IMG/VR virus record: IMGVR_UViG_3300043425_001539
Span: 1 to 64,000 of that record
From: a virus
Direction: 5' to 3' (one strand)
DNA: 64,000 bases
Position numbers and translations under genes: made by a program. Under the pieces are notes generated by a model. The model was not told where the DNA came from and searched no databases. It was given only the letters and a program-made list of their open reading frames with translations. Below, piece after piece: positions 26,288-34,209 of the stretch. Positions within the stretch are counted from its first letter, which is position 1, and each line of letters begins with the position of its first letter.

Positions 26288-26980
26288 TTATTTTTTGTTC
26301 TTATTTAATGTTTGATTTTTAAATACAGTGTAATCTGCATAAATTTGAGCAGGACTTTTTCCTTCTATTTCGCGAGGAACATAAAATGGTATCATACTCC
26401 AATCTTCAATTTCAATTAATACTGGGTTTAAAATTCCTGTTATATCATAATTTCTAATAATAAATGTCAATGGAATTTTTCCTTGATTTACAAAAACTTT
26501 GGTCATAAATGTCCAATCGCTTAAATAACGAGCAATATTTTTTGCTTGCCCTATCAATCCTTTATCAGAATCTCGTTCAGCGTTCAATAAGTTGTTTTTA
26601 AAAACTTTATAATATGTATCAAGCAATTCAACTTTTTGAAGTTCAGGCACAAAATTAAGATTAATCCCTTGAAGAATAACTCTATTTGTTGTTTTTGCTA
26701 AAAATGTATTCATTACTAAAAGCATTGGTCTTGTATCATAATAACTTAAAACATCCTTTGTAATAGGATCAGGATATCTAAATGTATAAATTGAGCCTGG
26801 TAAGAAAAAATTAATTTTTCTTGCTATGAATCGAGATTCTTCTTCTATAATCCAATAATTCTCAAACGGATTTTTTACATACTTGTCTTCAAAAAACTGA
26901 AATGCTTCTTTTCTTATACCAGTTTTTTGATTTGAGATATAAAAATTTTTAATATCTATATGTTCATCGTTTTCTATCAC
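26288..26980 (-). CDS. Conserved head/neck-region protein, function unassigned
   Basis: 230 residues. The stretch SIYTFRYPDPITKDVLSYYD followed by TRPMLLVM and later GINLNFVPELQK has a pattern (aromatic-Asp, Pro-Leu, then Gly-hn-Leu-n-aromatic-Pro) that I recall from conserved T4-like virion or packaging-region proteins of unassigned role. Start overlaps the gp4-like gene stop (ATGA) and the gene ends 43 bases before the portal start, so it belongs to the head operon. Confidence 0.55.
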   Translation of the reverse strand: MIENDEHIDIKNFYISNQKTGIRKEAFQFFEDKYVKNPFENYWIIEEESRFIARKINFFLPGSIYTFRYPDPITKDVLSYYDTRPMLLVMNTFLAKTTNRVILQGINLNFVPELQKVELLDTYYKVFKNNLLNAERDSDKGLIGQAKNIARYLSDWTFMTKVFVNQGKIPLTFIIRNYDITGILNPVLIEIEDWSMIPFYVPREIEGKSPAQIYADYTVFKNQTLNKNKK

Positions 26981-27465
26981 TGTTGTTCAAACAAGAATTT
27001 TTCTGTTACTATTACAAATTTATACCCCACTGATTCTGCATACTTTTTTGCATATTGAAATTTGGCACGATTAGTTATCCAAGTCTGTAAAGAATAATTG
27101 TAATTTTTTAGTCTTTTTATTGTTTGACTCCCGCTTTCCATAACAGGTTTAGCAAGACTTGCTTCAGGTTTAACTTCAACTAAATAATCTTCTTCTTTAT
27201 CTCCTTTTTTAACCTTTGCATAAAAATCAATATAATAAGTATGCTCTTTGTTATCTATTGGACTAATGTATTTAATCCCTAAAGGTTCTGAAGACCACTT
27301 AATAATATTTTCGCTATCATCACAATACTTACAAAATCTATATTCCCAGGATGACCTGTAAATAATTTTAGTGGGGTCTCCAATATATTTGTCCGGGTTA
27401 TTTAAAACATAATAACCTTGACGATATGTACTTTTTTTTGATGGCTTATTATTTTTAATGCTCAT
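26977..27465 (-). CDS. 4: Head completion protein (T4 gp4-like nuclease fold)
   Basis: 162 residues (T4 gp4: 150). It has the hallmark opening YRQGYYVLNNPDKYIGDPTK followed by IIYRSSWEYRFCKYCD and IKWSSEPLGIKY. It then has a nuclease-like core with a metal-binding Asp (YYIDFY) and VEVKPE, the D...ExK arrangement of the TnsA-like PD-(D/E)XK fold. In T4, gp4 (also called gp50/65) stabilises filled heads before tail joining. It lies next to the gp55-like gene, eight bases after its stop. Confidence 0.88.
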   Translation of the reverse strand: MSIKNNKPSKKSTYRQGYYVLNNPDKYIGDPTKIIYRSSWEYRFCKYCDDSENIIKWSSEPLGIKYISPIDNKEHTYYIDFYAKVKKGDKEEDYLVEVKPEASLAKPVMESGSQTIKRLKNYNYSLQTWITNRAKFQYAKKYAESVGYKFVIVTEKFLFEQQ

Positions 27466-27472
27466 TATTGCC

Positions 27473-27817
27473 TTATAGACTATAAAGGTTTTCGTTACTT
27501 AATGAAAGTTTATCAACGTCTCTAATAGGATGTAATTTTTTCCAACCTTTTGCAAAACCATTTTTAATTATTTGAGTGTAATAAGCAAAAGGATAATTTG
27601 ATTTAGCTGGGTCAAAACTTCGCCAATATTTAATTACATCCATAAGAGCAAACGCAATAACATCTTTGCGGTCTTCTTCGTTTTTGTATTTTAATTTTTT
27701 GGACGACTCTTTTGCCATTAATTGAAGCATTTCAATCGCACGAGGTGTTAATTCATCTTTTTCTTTTGATAAAAGAATTTCTTTTTTAAATTCTTCCGGG
27801 TCTACATAATTTGCCAT
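27473..27817 (-). CDS. 55: Late sigma factor (T4 gp55-like), short
   Basis: 114 residues, shorter than T4 gp55 (185). The pattern LTPRAIEMLQLMAKESSKKL, EDRKDVIAFALMDVIKYWRS, FDP, then PFAYYTQIIKNGFAKGWKKL corresponds to the reduced sigma region 2 of gp55-type late factors: core-binding helices followed by the -10 recognition segment. T4 gp55 directs RNA polymerase to TATAAATA, and that exact element occurs in this window at 1913, 30042, 39157 and 48243. The C-terminal sliding-clamp-binding tail of gp55 is very short here. Confidence 0.75.
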   Translation of the reverse strand: MANYVDPEEFKKEILLSKEKDELTPRAIEMLQLMAKESSKKLKYKNEEDRKDVIAFALMDVIKYWRSFDPAKSNYPFAYYTQIIKNGFAKGWKKLHPIRDVDKLSLSNENLYSL

Positions 27818-27823
27818 AGTTAG

Positions 27824-28423
27824 TTAGTTTATTGAACCGCTTGCTAATGTTTCGGATTCAGAGTCTATTGATGATAAAAATGATTTAAAATCTGATATTG
27901 ATTTATCAATAAAATCATGTGAAATATCAGAGTTATCTTTAATAAATGTTTTTAATTCTTCCAATGAAAAAAGAACTTCTCCAGCTTTGTCTCCGACAGC
28001 AGCAAGTAATGCGCCTGATTTATCAGGTTTATTTTCTGAAGTTTTTGGATTGGATTTAACATCCGTTTCAGAATTATATACTCCAGTTTCATAAAGGTTC
28101 TTTTTCTCTAATATATTAATTGGTTGTAAAAAGCTCTTTTTAATTAACTTTTTTTTTCCTGCACCATAAACTATTTCCACATCGTCATTATCTCCACGGC
28201 TAGTAAAATCAAGAGCTTTCATTTTTACTTCTTCCCCATACCCGGGAATTAATATTTTAGCTCTTACATAATCATCAGCCTCCCTAATCCCAACTGAGGC
28301 GCCGTCAACTTGAGTGGTTATTTCAAGATCGTTTCCTGGTTGGGATTGGGAGGCTGGTTTATGATTTTTTAAATCAGCAGGTTTAACATCATACGTTCTG
28401 CCAGACTCGTCTTCAACTGTCAC
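27824..28423 (-). CDS. C-terminal part of a frameshifted head-region protein
   Basis: 199 residues if read from GTG at 28423, the only in-frame start-type codon. The frame is open further upstream, reaching back through the A9 run that ends the preceding gene. Read as a continuation after a -1 shift, the junction gives VGDTAEYLKKKVTVIGATQ and then NRTVTVEDESGRTYDVKPAD, which looks like one uninterrupted small beta-barrel. Starting at GTG would cut that domain in half. The rest is a linker and a helical C-terminus. I therefore regard it as the 3' portion of the 28456-30018 gene, joined by programmed frameshift or divided by a sequencing error. Function unknown. Confidence 0.5.
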   Translation of the reverse strand: MTVEDESGRTYDVKPADLKNHKPASQSQPGNDLEITTQVDGASVGIREADDYVRAKILIPGYGEEVKMKALDFTSRGDNDDVEIVYGAGKKKLIKKSFLQPINILEKKNLYETGVYNSETDVKSNPKTSENKPDKSGALLAAVGDKAGEVLFSLEELKTFIKDNSDISHDFIDKSISDFKSFLSSIDSESETLASGSIN

Positions 28424-28455
28424 AGTTCTATTTGCCTGTGTTGCTCCAATTACTG

Positions 28456-30018
28456 TTACTTTTTTTTTAAATATTCTGCGGTATCTCCAACGGAATAACC
28501 TACGCCTTCAGATATTTTTGTAATAGAATTAATTTTGGACTGATTATTATAATATTCTTTCTTAAGAATATCTATCTCTTCTTCGATTGCTTCTATTAAT
28601 TCCTTAATCTCAGGTGAACTTAAAATGCTTTCATTTTGTCCTTCAAGCATTTTTTTACGTTTTTCTAAAAATTGAATTGCTTCAGAATATTCAGACTTCT
28701 TGTTTTCTAATACTGAAAGCTGTCTTTTTTCGGGCGACATCATTTCATTAAATGTCAAAGATAAATCATAATTAACAAATTCAAGAATATGATTACGCGA
28801 TTGGTGTGCTGTGCAGTTTGGGTGAAACAGATTTTCGTTCATTAAAGTATCAACCGTGTTTATGTGCATTGTATTGCCACACTTAAACACATCTGCTCTG
28901 CGATTTGGGTATGCCTTTGAATAAATTGATTTAACATAATCAATCTCAAAGATGTTATTCCAATTTTCAACAATTGCATGGACAGAACGAAGAATACCTA
29001 TCTCTGCAGAATTAAACATACCAGAAGTCAAATAAATTTTACTAAATTCAGCAGGAGACGTAGTCTTCTCATTAACCGAAATTGTAAGATCACCTGTTTC
29101 GGATTCGGATATAACTAATTTTTTGTCCTTTGAAAAAATCTTAATGTTATTTTCACTAACCTCAACATTAGACTGATTGATGAAATTAGCAAGCCCAATA
29201 AACTCTTCAGGTAAATGCGCAACTTCGTTTTCTGTAAGAGGAGTTATATCATTTCCTCTTTTTCTGAAAGCTTTTCCTTGTACTGCAAAAATTTCTGATT
29301 CGTTGGTTATAATAACCGGCGAATAAACTTTTTTAACAACAGCATCATTACTTGTTGCCTTAATTTCAAAAGTTTTTGCTGATTCAACTATAATATTATA
29401 AAGTTTTTTAATAGTTGGATCAAAAAGATATTTATTTAGCTTTTCTAATAATACTGATCTTGCTGAAGCTGTTCTTTTTGCCAAATAATCATCTATTTCA
29501 GGCTGAACTGTAGGTAAAATATAATTTGACTTGGATATCTTTGCTTCATATATAGATTTATGAATTTTGATATCTTCCGCATATTTATTTGCATTTGTTT
29601 TAATTGAGTTAATGGATTCAAGAACAGATGGTTCAAAATCAAATGGTTTTAATGCAGAAATAAATTGTTCATACACCAGCCATTCGGGTTGATTTCCTAA
29701 TGAAGATACTTTTTCAAGAACATACCGCAAAGGCATATTTTGAGATGTATTAATTTTTCCCAATTCAGCTATTGCATTTCTTACTCCTAGATTATTAATT
29801 GCAATATCTGAAAATTCAAATATAGCGCCTTCATCATTAAGTTTACTAATAAATTCTTCGGCAATAACACTTTCCATTTTTTCCATTACGGATGCTGGCA
29901 ATTCAAGTGCAGCGTATTCATTGAATTTACTAATTGCTGCCTTGCAGGACTCTAACACAGATGTTGATTCTGTTCGCTCCATTAGGCTTTCTATTCTTTT
30001 CTTCAAATTTTTTGACAT
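28456..30018 (-). CDS. Head/neck-region structural or scaffold-type protein
   Basis: 520 residues from ATG 30018 (MSKNLKKRIE). The frame extends 60 bases further, but a perfect late promoter TATAAATA lies at 30042-30049, 24 bases before this ATG, so the longer start is unlikely. The protein is mostly helical: an N-terminal helical region, a middle domain with HINTVD and HPNCTAHQSRNHI, and a C-terminal coiled coil (about residues 440-500). It stops at an A9 run where a -1 shift would add about 210 residues. Located between gp15-like and gp55-like genes. No homologue recognised; an internal or scaffold protein is a guess. Confidence 0.55.
   Translation of the reverse strand: MSKNLKKRIESLMERTESTSVLESCKAAISKFNEYAALELPASVMEKMESVIAEEFISKLNDEGAIFEFSDIAINNLGVRNAIAELGKINTSQNMPLRYVLEKVSSLGNQPEWLVYEQFISALKPFDFEPSVLESINSIKTNANKYAEDIKIHKSIYEAKISKSNYILPTVQPEIDDYLAKRTASARSVLLEKLNKYLFDPTIKKLYNIIVESAKTFEIKATSNDAVVKKVYSPVIITNESEIFAVQGKAFRKRGNDITPLTENEVAHLPEEFIGLANFINQSNVEVSENNIKIFSKDKKLVISESETGDLTISVNEKTTSPAEFSKIYLTSGMFNSAEIGILRSVHAIVENWNNIFEIDYVKSIYSKAYPNRRADVFKCGNTMHINTVDTLMNENLFHPNCTAHQSRNHILEFVNYDLSLTFNEMMSPEKRQLSVLENKKSEYSEAIQFLEKRKKMLEGQNESILSSPEIKELIEAIEEEIDILKKEYYNNQSKINSITKISEGVGYSVGDTAEYLKKK
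28460..28472 (-). promoter_or_regulatory. Candidate -1 ribosomal slippery site
   Basis: On the minus strand the reading is UAU UUA AAA AAA AAG UAA. It contains two canonical heptamers in frame, U UUA AAA and A AAA AAG (the dnaX slip site), directly before the stop codon. A -1 shift would continue into the 27824-28423 frame. Confidence 0.5.
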
Positions 30019-30041
30019 GTTTATAAAGATTTTTTTCTCTG

Positions 30042-30049
30042 TATTTATA
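30042..30049 (-). promoter_or_regulatory. T4-type late promoter TATAAATA
   Basis: Exact late -10 element on the minus strand, 24 bases before the ATG at 30018. It decides the start codon of that gene. Confidence 0.7.
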
Positions 30050-30085
30050 TATTTCAACTTTTTTAGGCAAACCTTCACATAGGCG

Positions 30086-31711
30086 CTATTTTATAATTAT
30101 TTCAGCGTCTATATGAGAAAGTTGAAATTTAATATTTGTATTTTTTAATGTTACTTGATTGTTTAATTTTAATCTATTATTTACGATATCTATTTCTTCA
30201 ATAATAGTATCATCTGGGATTCCTAATCCTGTTACCCCCAAACCTATTTTTATATAACCTTGGATATTTAATTCAAAAACCGTTGGGTTAATATTAGATA
30301 TGTAGTAAGTATCCTCGACAATAGTTGTGTTATCTATATCACCAATAAAATCTATATTTTTGGATAAAACATCATATACAGACGTATTAAAGGCATCTTC
30401 TATTTTAATATAAATTCTAGTCTCTGGTGTCACAGGAAAACCTCCGCCTGGATTTATAATTTCAAATCCGATTATACCACCATTTCCATCTACATTTGCG
30501 GATATTAATGGATCATCAGTTAAAATTGGTTGGGAAAAAGGTTTTGAAACAATTGACACATTTATGTTATCTTCTCCAATATAAGCAAGTCCTGGATTAA
30601 ATATTATTATATTTTCTACTTCGCCAAGTCCTCCTATGATTGCTCGCAAACGAGAATCATAGCCAGTGTCTGATATTACATTTACCGCTAAATTATCTGA
30701 TTCTATTTGTTGTCCACTTTCATCAAAATATGGCAAAACCCATTCAAAAAAACCTGTATTTTTAAGATTAGTAACTATAGGAATCCATTCTTCGGTATTG
30801 CTAAGTTTATAATACAAATTAACAATAGGTATTGAACCTGTATTAACCCAAGATAATGGTAAAGTGCCTGCTGAAAAAAATGTATCCTTTGCAGCTGGCG
30901 CAGTAAACTCTAAATAATACGGCGGATTATCTTTTTCTCTTGCTGGATATATTCTTAAACCAATTCCGTTTGACGCAGAATTTAATGATTTTTGTCCAAG
31001 AATAAGTTTTCCGCCTTCGGATGGTTGCGGATTAATTTGTGTCATTCTGTTAGAATCTAAACGTTCTGTAGTAGGATCAGTAACAGGATAATAAGTTTCA
31101 ACAGAAACGGCAAAAATAAATTTTACTTTATTTTCATCTTGATAAGAAAATTCAAAAGTTTTGTCTATACCTAAATCATCAGAAAATCCAGCTTGACAAG
31201 GCACTCTAAAACCTTTAAATAAAATAGAAAAAACTTGTGTATTATAAAAAGTTTCTAAAATTGCTTGTTGTATTTTATATGCATCTAATACTGTATCAGT
31301 TGTAACTTCTATTTCAAATTCTAAATTAAGAGGCAAAGAATTTAAAAAAGCATTAAATCTTTGCAATTTTCCATTAACCTCTTTTACATAAGTACCACGG
31401 ACAAATCTATGTGTCATTGCTGTTGTGACAATGCTATTACTTTTGAGAGTAACAGATCCTCTTGGTATAACATCATAATTGCCGTCAGCCATTCTTGGGT
31501 GTTTGCAGTCATTCCAATGAGTAAAAAAATCTTGTAAAAATCTTTCATCTCCACCCATATTAGGCAAAAAAGGAACACCTATAATTTCTGCAACAGTATC
31601 CGATAACACATTTTCATATTGGATGCGCGAATTAAGTAGATTTATTAATCCTACTATAACTGCTCTCGTATGAACATTATCCGTGTTGTACTTATGTAAA
31701 AATTGACCCAT
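30086..31711 (-). CDS. Neck / tail terminator protein (T4 gp15-like N-terminal region)
   Basis: 541 residues. The first ~230 residues follow the T4 gp15 plan: VIVGLINLLNSRIQYENV, IGVPF, then a long stretch with PRGSVTL, LPLNLEFEIEVTTDTVLDA, YKIQQAILETFYNTQVF and ending near VETYYPV. This corresponds to the tail sheath terminator that caps the tail and joins it to the neck. T4 gp15 has 272 residues; here ~300 further residues, beta-rich and rich in Asn and Ile, are added and may decorate the collar. Assignment is by pattern, not by alignment. Confidence 0.5.
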   Translation of the reverse strand: MGQFLHKYNTDNVHTRAVIVGLINLLNSRIQYENVLSDTVAEIIGVPFLPNMGGDERFLQDFFTHWNDCKHPRMADGNYDVIPRGSVTLKSNSIVTTAMTHRFVRGTYVKEVNGKLQRFNAFLNSLPLNLEFEIEVTTDTVLDAYKIQQAILETFYNTQVFSILFKGFRVPCQAGFSDDLGIDKTFEFSYQDENKVKFIFAVSVETYYPVTDPTTERLDSNRMTQINPQPSEGGKLILGQKSLNSASNGIGLRIYPAREKDNPPYYLEFTAPAAKDTFFSAGTLPLSWVNTGSIPIVNLYYKLSNTEEWIPIVTNLKNTGFFEWVLPYFDESGQQIESDNLAVNVISDTGYDSRLRAIIGGLGEVENIIIFNPGLAYIGEDNINVSIVSKPFSQPILTDDPLISANVDGNGGIIGFEIINPGGGFPVTPETRIYIKIEDAFNTSVYDVLSKNIDFIGDIDNTTIVEDTYYISNINPTVFELNIQGYIKIGLGVTGLGIPDDTIIEEIDIVNNRLKLNNQVTLKNTNIKFQLSHIDAEIIIK

Positions 31712-31722
31712 TTAATTATATA

Positions 31723-33642
31723 TCATCCAATCTTTTCTATGTTTAAGTTGGAAAAACCGTTATTTTTAATAATATCCACCTTATAATCAAATATTTCCGT
31801 AGGTAATTGTGAGTGATTAATTACAAATATGTTTAAATTTAATTCTCTGCATGTTTTATGTAAAACTTTTAAAATGTGATATATCCCATCTGAGTCTATT
31901 GAAGAAAATATTTCATCTAAATAAATTAAGTTTAAACCTGCAAATTTAGTTTTCATTAGTCGTATTAAAGCAATTAAAACCGCAAAATCAACTTTTTTGC
32001 GTTCACCTGTGCTTAATTGTTCCGCTGAAACTTTAAATCCTAGATGTTGAATATCAACGTCAAATTCTTCATTAAAACTTACTCTATAGTCCATGTTTAA
32101 ATCATTTAATACTTTTTTGATCTCAACATTTAATACAGGTAAAATTCTTTTTAATGCTGATACTTTTACTCCTTTGTCTCCAAAGATGTCTTCTATAATT
32201 TTGTAAAAATTTGCCTTTTTTTCATCAACAGTTTTTCTTTGTATTGCTTCATTTTTTTTATTTGAATTGTCATTAATTATATTCTTTAATGATTGCGTTT
32301 GTTCATCAACTGCATGATTTTCTTTTAATAAATTAATTTCATTGGTATAAGAATATAATTGGGATGATGCATTTATTTTTTTATTATTTAATTCTGAATA
32401 CGCAGATTTAATTTTTTCTTTGCGTTCAGATAATTCTTTTATTTTTTCTCGAGTTTCCTCTATAATTTTTCTAGAACTTTCATCTCTTTTGATATATTCA
32501 TGCAATAAAAATTTGTGATGCTCGGTTGTTAAATCCGACTCGCAAGTGGGACATTTACCATTTTCATATAATCTTATTTTTTCAGTACATATGTGAATTT
32601 CCGTTTTATGACCATTTATGATATTTTCCCATTCTTTTAAAGTTGCTTCTACATCGTTATTCTTTTCTTTTATTTGTTTTAAATTTTCATCGGCATTCTT
32701 TATAAACTCATTTAGTTTTTGTATTTTCTCTAATAGGATAGTTTTCTTTTCTTCGCTTGCTTCTTTAATTTTTTGATTTAATAATTCAAGTTCATTTACT
32801 GATGCCGTTATATTGCGTTCTATCACCGAAATTTCTGTGTCTATCAAATCTATTTGTTCTTTCATTGTTTTGATTTGATACTTAACTTTCCATTTAATAC
32901 TTCCTAAAACCTCTAATCCAAACAACCTGTCTATAATCATTCGTTTATCGTGTACACCCATACTGATAAAACTCTTAAAATCATTAATGGACAAAGATAC
33001 CATATTATTAAATACATAGTACGGAACCCCTAAAATTTCGTCTTCTAAAAAATCTTGAACATTCTTTTTTCCTGCTTGGTCATATTCAATACCATTAACA
33101 TAAACCTTAAAAATACTTGGTGCAATTCCTCTTTCTATAACAACATGTGTACTTGAATTTTTTTCTACTTCTATTTTAACATATAAAGCATTATTAAACC
33201 TATTAGGTAATTCTTTTAATTTTTTGCCATCAACTTTTCCGTACAATCCAAATTTAATAACATCCGAAAGAGTAGAATTGTGTGATACAATATTATTTGC
33301 AAAAAATTCATGAACAGTATCAACTTCTATGTCATACAAATCATCTTTGTAATTTAATATATCGTTTGCAACTATTTCTTCTAATCCATGCTCTGTTTCT
33401 ATATAATCTCCTATTTTTAAATGTTTTACTTTAACCCATTCATTTTTCCAAAGTAAATGATCAGGTGAAGTTTTAATAAATTTTCCAGAAACTAATTTAA
33501 CACAATGAACTTCAGAATTTCTTGCTGTTATATCAATAGCTTTAATATCACGTTTCCCATATCGAGTTTTAACTTTAATACCTTCTATTTTTTCATTTTC
33601 AAAATGAATAAAATCGTATAAATCTTTTAGCGTGCAATTCAT
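31723..33642 (-). CDS. 46: gp46 recombination ATPase, C-part, preceded by split intein C-half
   Basis: 639 residues. Residues 1-122 are intein: block B-like KTSPDHLLW, then KVKHLKIGDYI, and the C-terminal splice motif FFANNIVSHN. The extein starts with Ser at 123 (STLSDVIKFGLYG), which completes the P-loop begun by the N-part: GSNGAGK + ST. The extein has a Rad50-type zinc hook (CPTC near residue 365) between coiled coils, the signature LSTGERKKVDFA and Walker B LIYLDEIFSSID. Assembled gp46 is 41 + 517 = 558 residues (T4: 560). With gp47 it resects DNA ends for recombination. The ATG at 33642 lies inside the 3' end of the endonuclease gene. Confidence 0.92.
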   Translation of the reverse strand: MNCTLKDLYDFIHFENEKIEGIKVKTRYGKRDIKAIDITARNSEVHCVKLVSGKFIKTSPDHLLWKNEWVKVKHLKIGDYIETEHGLEEIVANDILNYKDDLYDIEVDTVHEFFANNIVSHNSTLSDVIKFGLYGKVDGKKLKELPNRFNNALYVKIEVEKNSSTHVVIERGIAPSIFKVYVNGIEYDQAGKKNVQDFLEDEILGVPYYVFNNMVSLSINDFKSFISMGVHDKRMIIDRLFGLEVLGSIKWKVKYQIKTMKEQIDLIDTEISVIERNITASVNELELLNQKIKEASEEKKTILLEKIQKLNEFIKNADENLKQIKEKNNDVEATLKEWENIINGHKTEIHICTEKIRLYENGKCPTCESDLTTEHHKFLLHEYIKRDESSRKIIEETREKIKELSERKEKIKSAYSELNNKKINASSQLYSYTNEINLLKENHAVDEQTQSLKNIINDNSNKKNEAIQRKTVDEKKANFYKIIEDIFGDKGVKVSALKRILPVLNVEIKKVLNDLNMDYRVSFNEEFDVDIQHLGFKVSAEQLSTGERKKVDFAVLIALIRLMKTKFAGLNLIYLDEIFSSIDSDGIYHILKVLHKTCRELNLNIFVINHSQLPTEIFDYKVDIIKNNGFSNLNIEKIG

Positions 33643-33979
33643 AAATATTTTTTAAATTGTTTAAAAATTCATCAACATCGTCAGTATCCCAAACATATAA
33701 TAAAATAAAACCATTTTGTTCGGCTAATATTTTTTTACTATTATCATATAACATAGATTCTTCAGGAGTTTGATTGGAATAAAGTGATCGCCAAGAATCG
33801 TTATGTTTTTCTTTATTAAAATGAAATTTAGAACCTTGAAATTCTATTATAATTTTTTTAGACCTAATACAAAAATCGTAAAAAAATATTTTATTTTTTA
33901 ATTCTGCCCAAATATACCATTCTCTCTTGTCATTATATCCAAAAAAAATTTCATCATCAGAAATTCCGCTGTTTAACAA
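33599..33979 (-). CDS. Vsr-like homing endonuclease inside the split gp46 intein
   Basis: 126 residues in the same frame as the gp46 N-part and separated from it by a single TAA; the first codon after that stop is TTG, the only plausible start. The sequence is a compact Vsr-like nuclease: KKIIIEFQGSKFHFN (catalytic Glu and following His), an Asp in ESMLYDNSKK, and LLYVWDTDD. It matches the C-terminal domain of the endonuclease at 40420-41559 but lacks that protein's ~250-residue N-terminal region. Endonucleases of this EDxHD type are associated with split inteins in fractured phage genes. The 3' end overlaps the gp46 C-part by 44 bases. Confidence 0.7.
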   Translation of the reverse strand: MLNSGISDDEIFFGYNDKREWYIWAELKNKIFFYDFCIRSKKIIIEFQGSKFHFNKEKHNDSWRSLYSNQTPEESMLYDNSKKILAEQNGFILLYVWDTDDVDEFLNNLKNIYELHAKRFIRFYSF

Positions 33980-34198
33980 TTAAACGGGTTCTCTATTTTT
34001 AAGAAATTTTTTAAACCTTTCTTCTTTATCTTTATCATCAAAGAAAATTTCTATATTAGTTTCTTTATCTAAACATTTACCTGCTCCATTACTTCCTAAA
34101 ACTATATAAAAATTTCCTTGGTTTTCATCAAATACTATTTGCTGTGCATTATTTCCATAACTACCAAAATTTTTCCAGGAAATGCTTTTAATTTTCAT
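33980..34198 (-). CDS. 46: gp46 N-part fused to a very short intein N-half
   Basis: 72 residues. Residues 1-41 (MKIKSISWKNFGSYG... to GSNGAGK) are the N-terminus of an SMC/Rad50-type ATPase up to the P-loop lysine. Residues 42-72 start with Cys (CLDKETNIEI) and form a 31-residue intein N-half containing only block A. The complementary C-half, with block B onward, starts the gene at 31723-33642. Splicing in trans would restore the Walker A motif. This split between blocks A and B is atypical; most split inteins break near the endonuclease insertion site. Transcribed directly after gp47 (11-base gap). Confidence 0.88.
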   Translation of the reverse strand: MKIKSISWKNFGSYGNNAQQIVFDENQGNFYIVLGSNGAGKCLDKETNIEIFFDDKDKEERFKKFLKNREPV

Positions 34199-34209
34199 AT
34201 TTAATATTT

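Noticed and set aside
30019-30078. Upstream start for the gene ending at 28456
   Set aside because: An exact late promoter lies within this stretch, so late transcripts would not contain the longer start.
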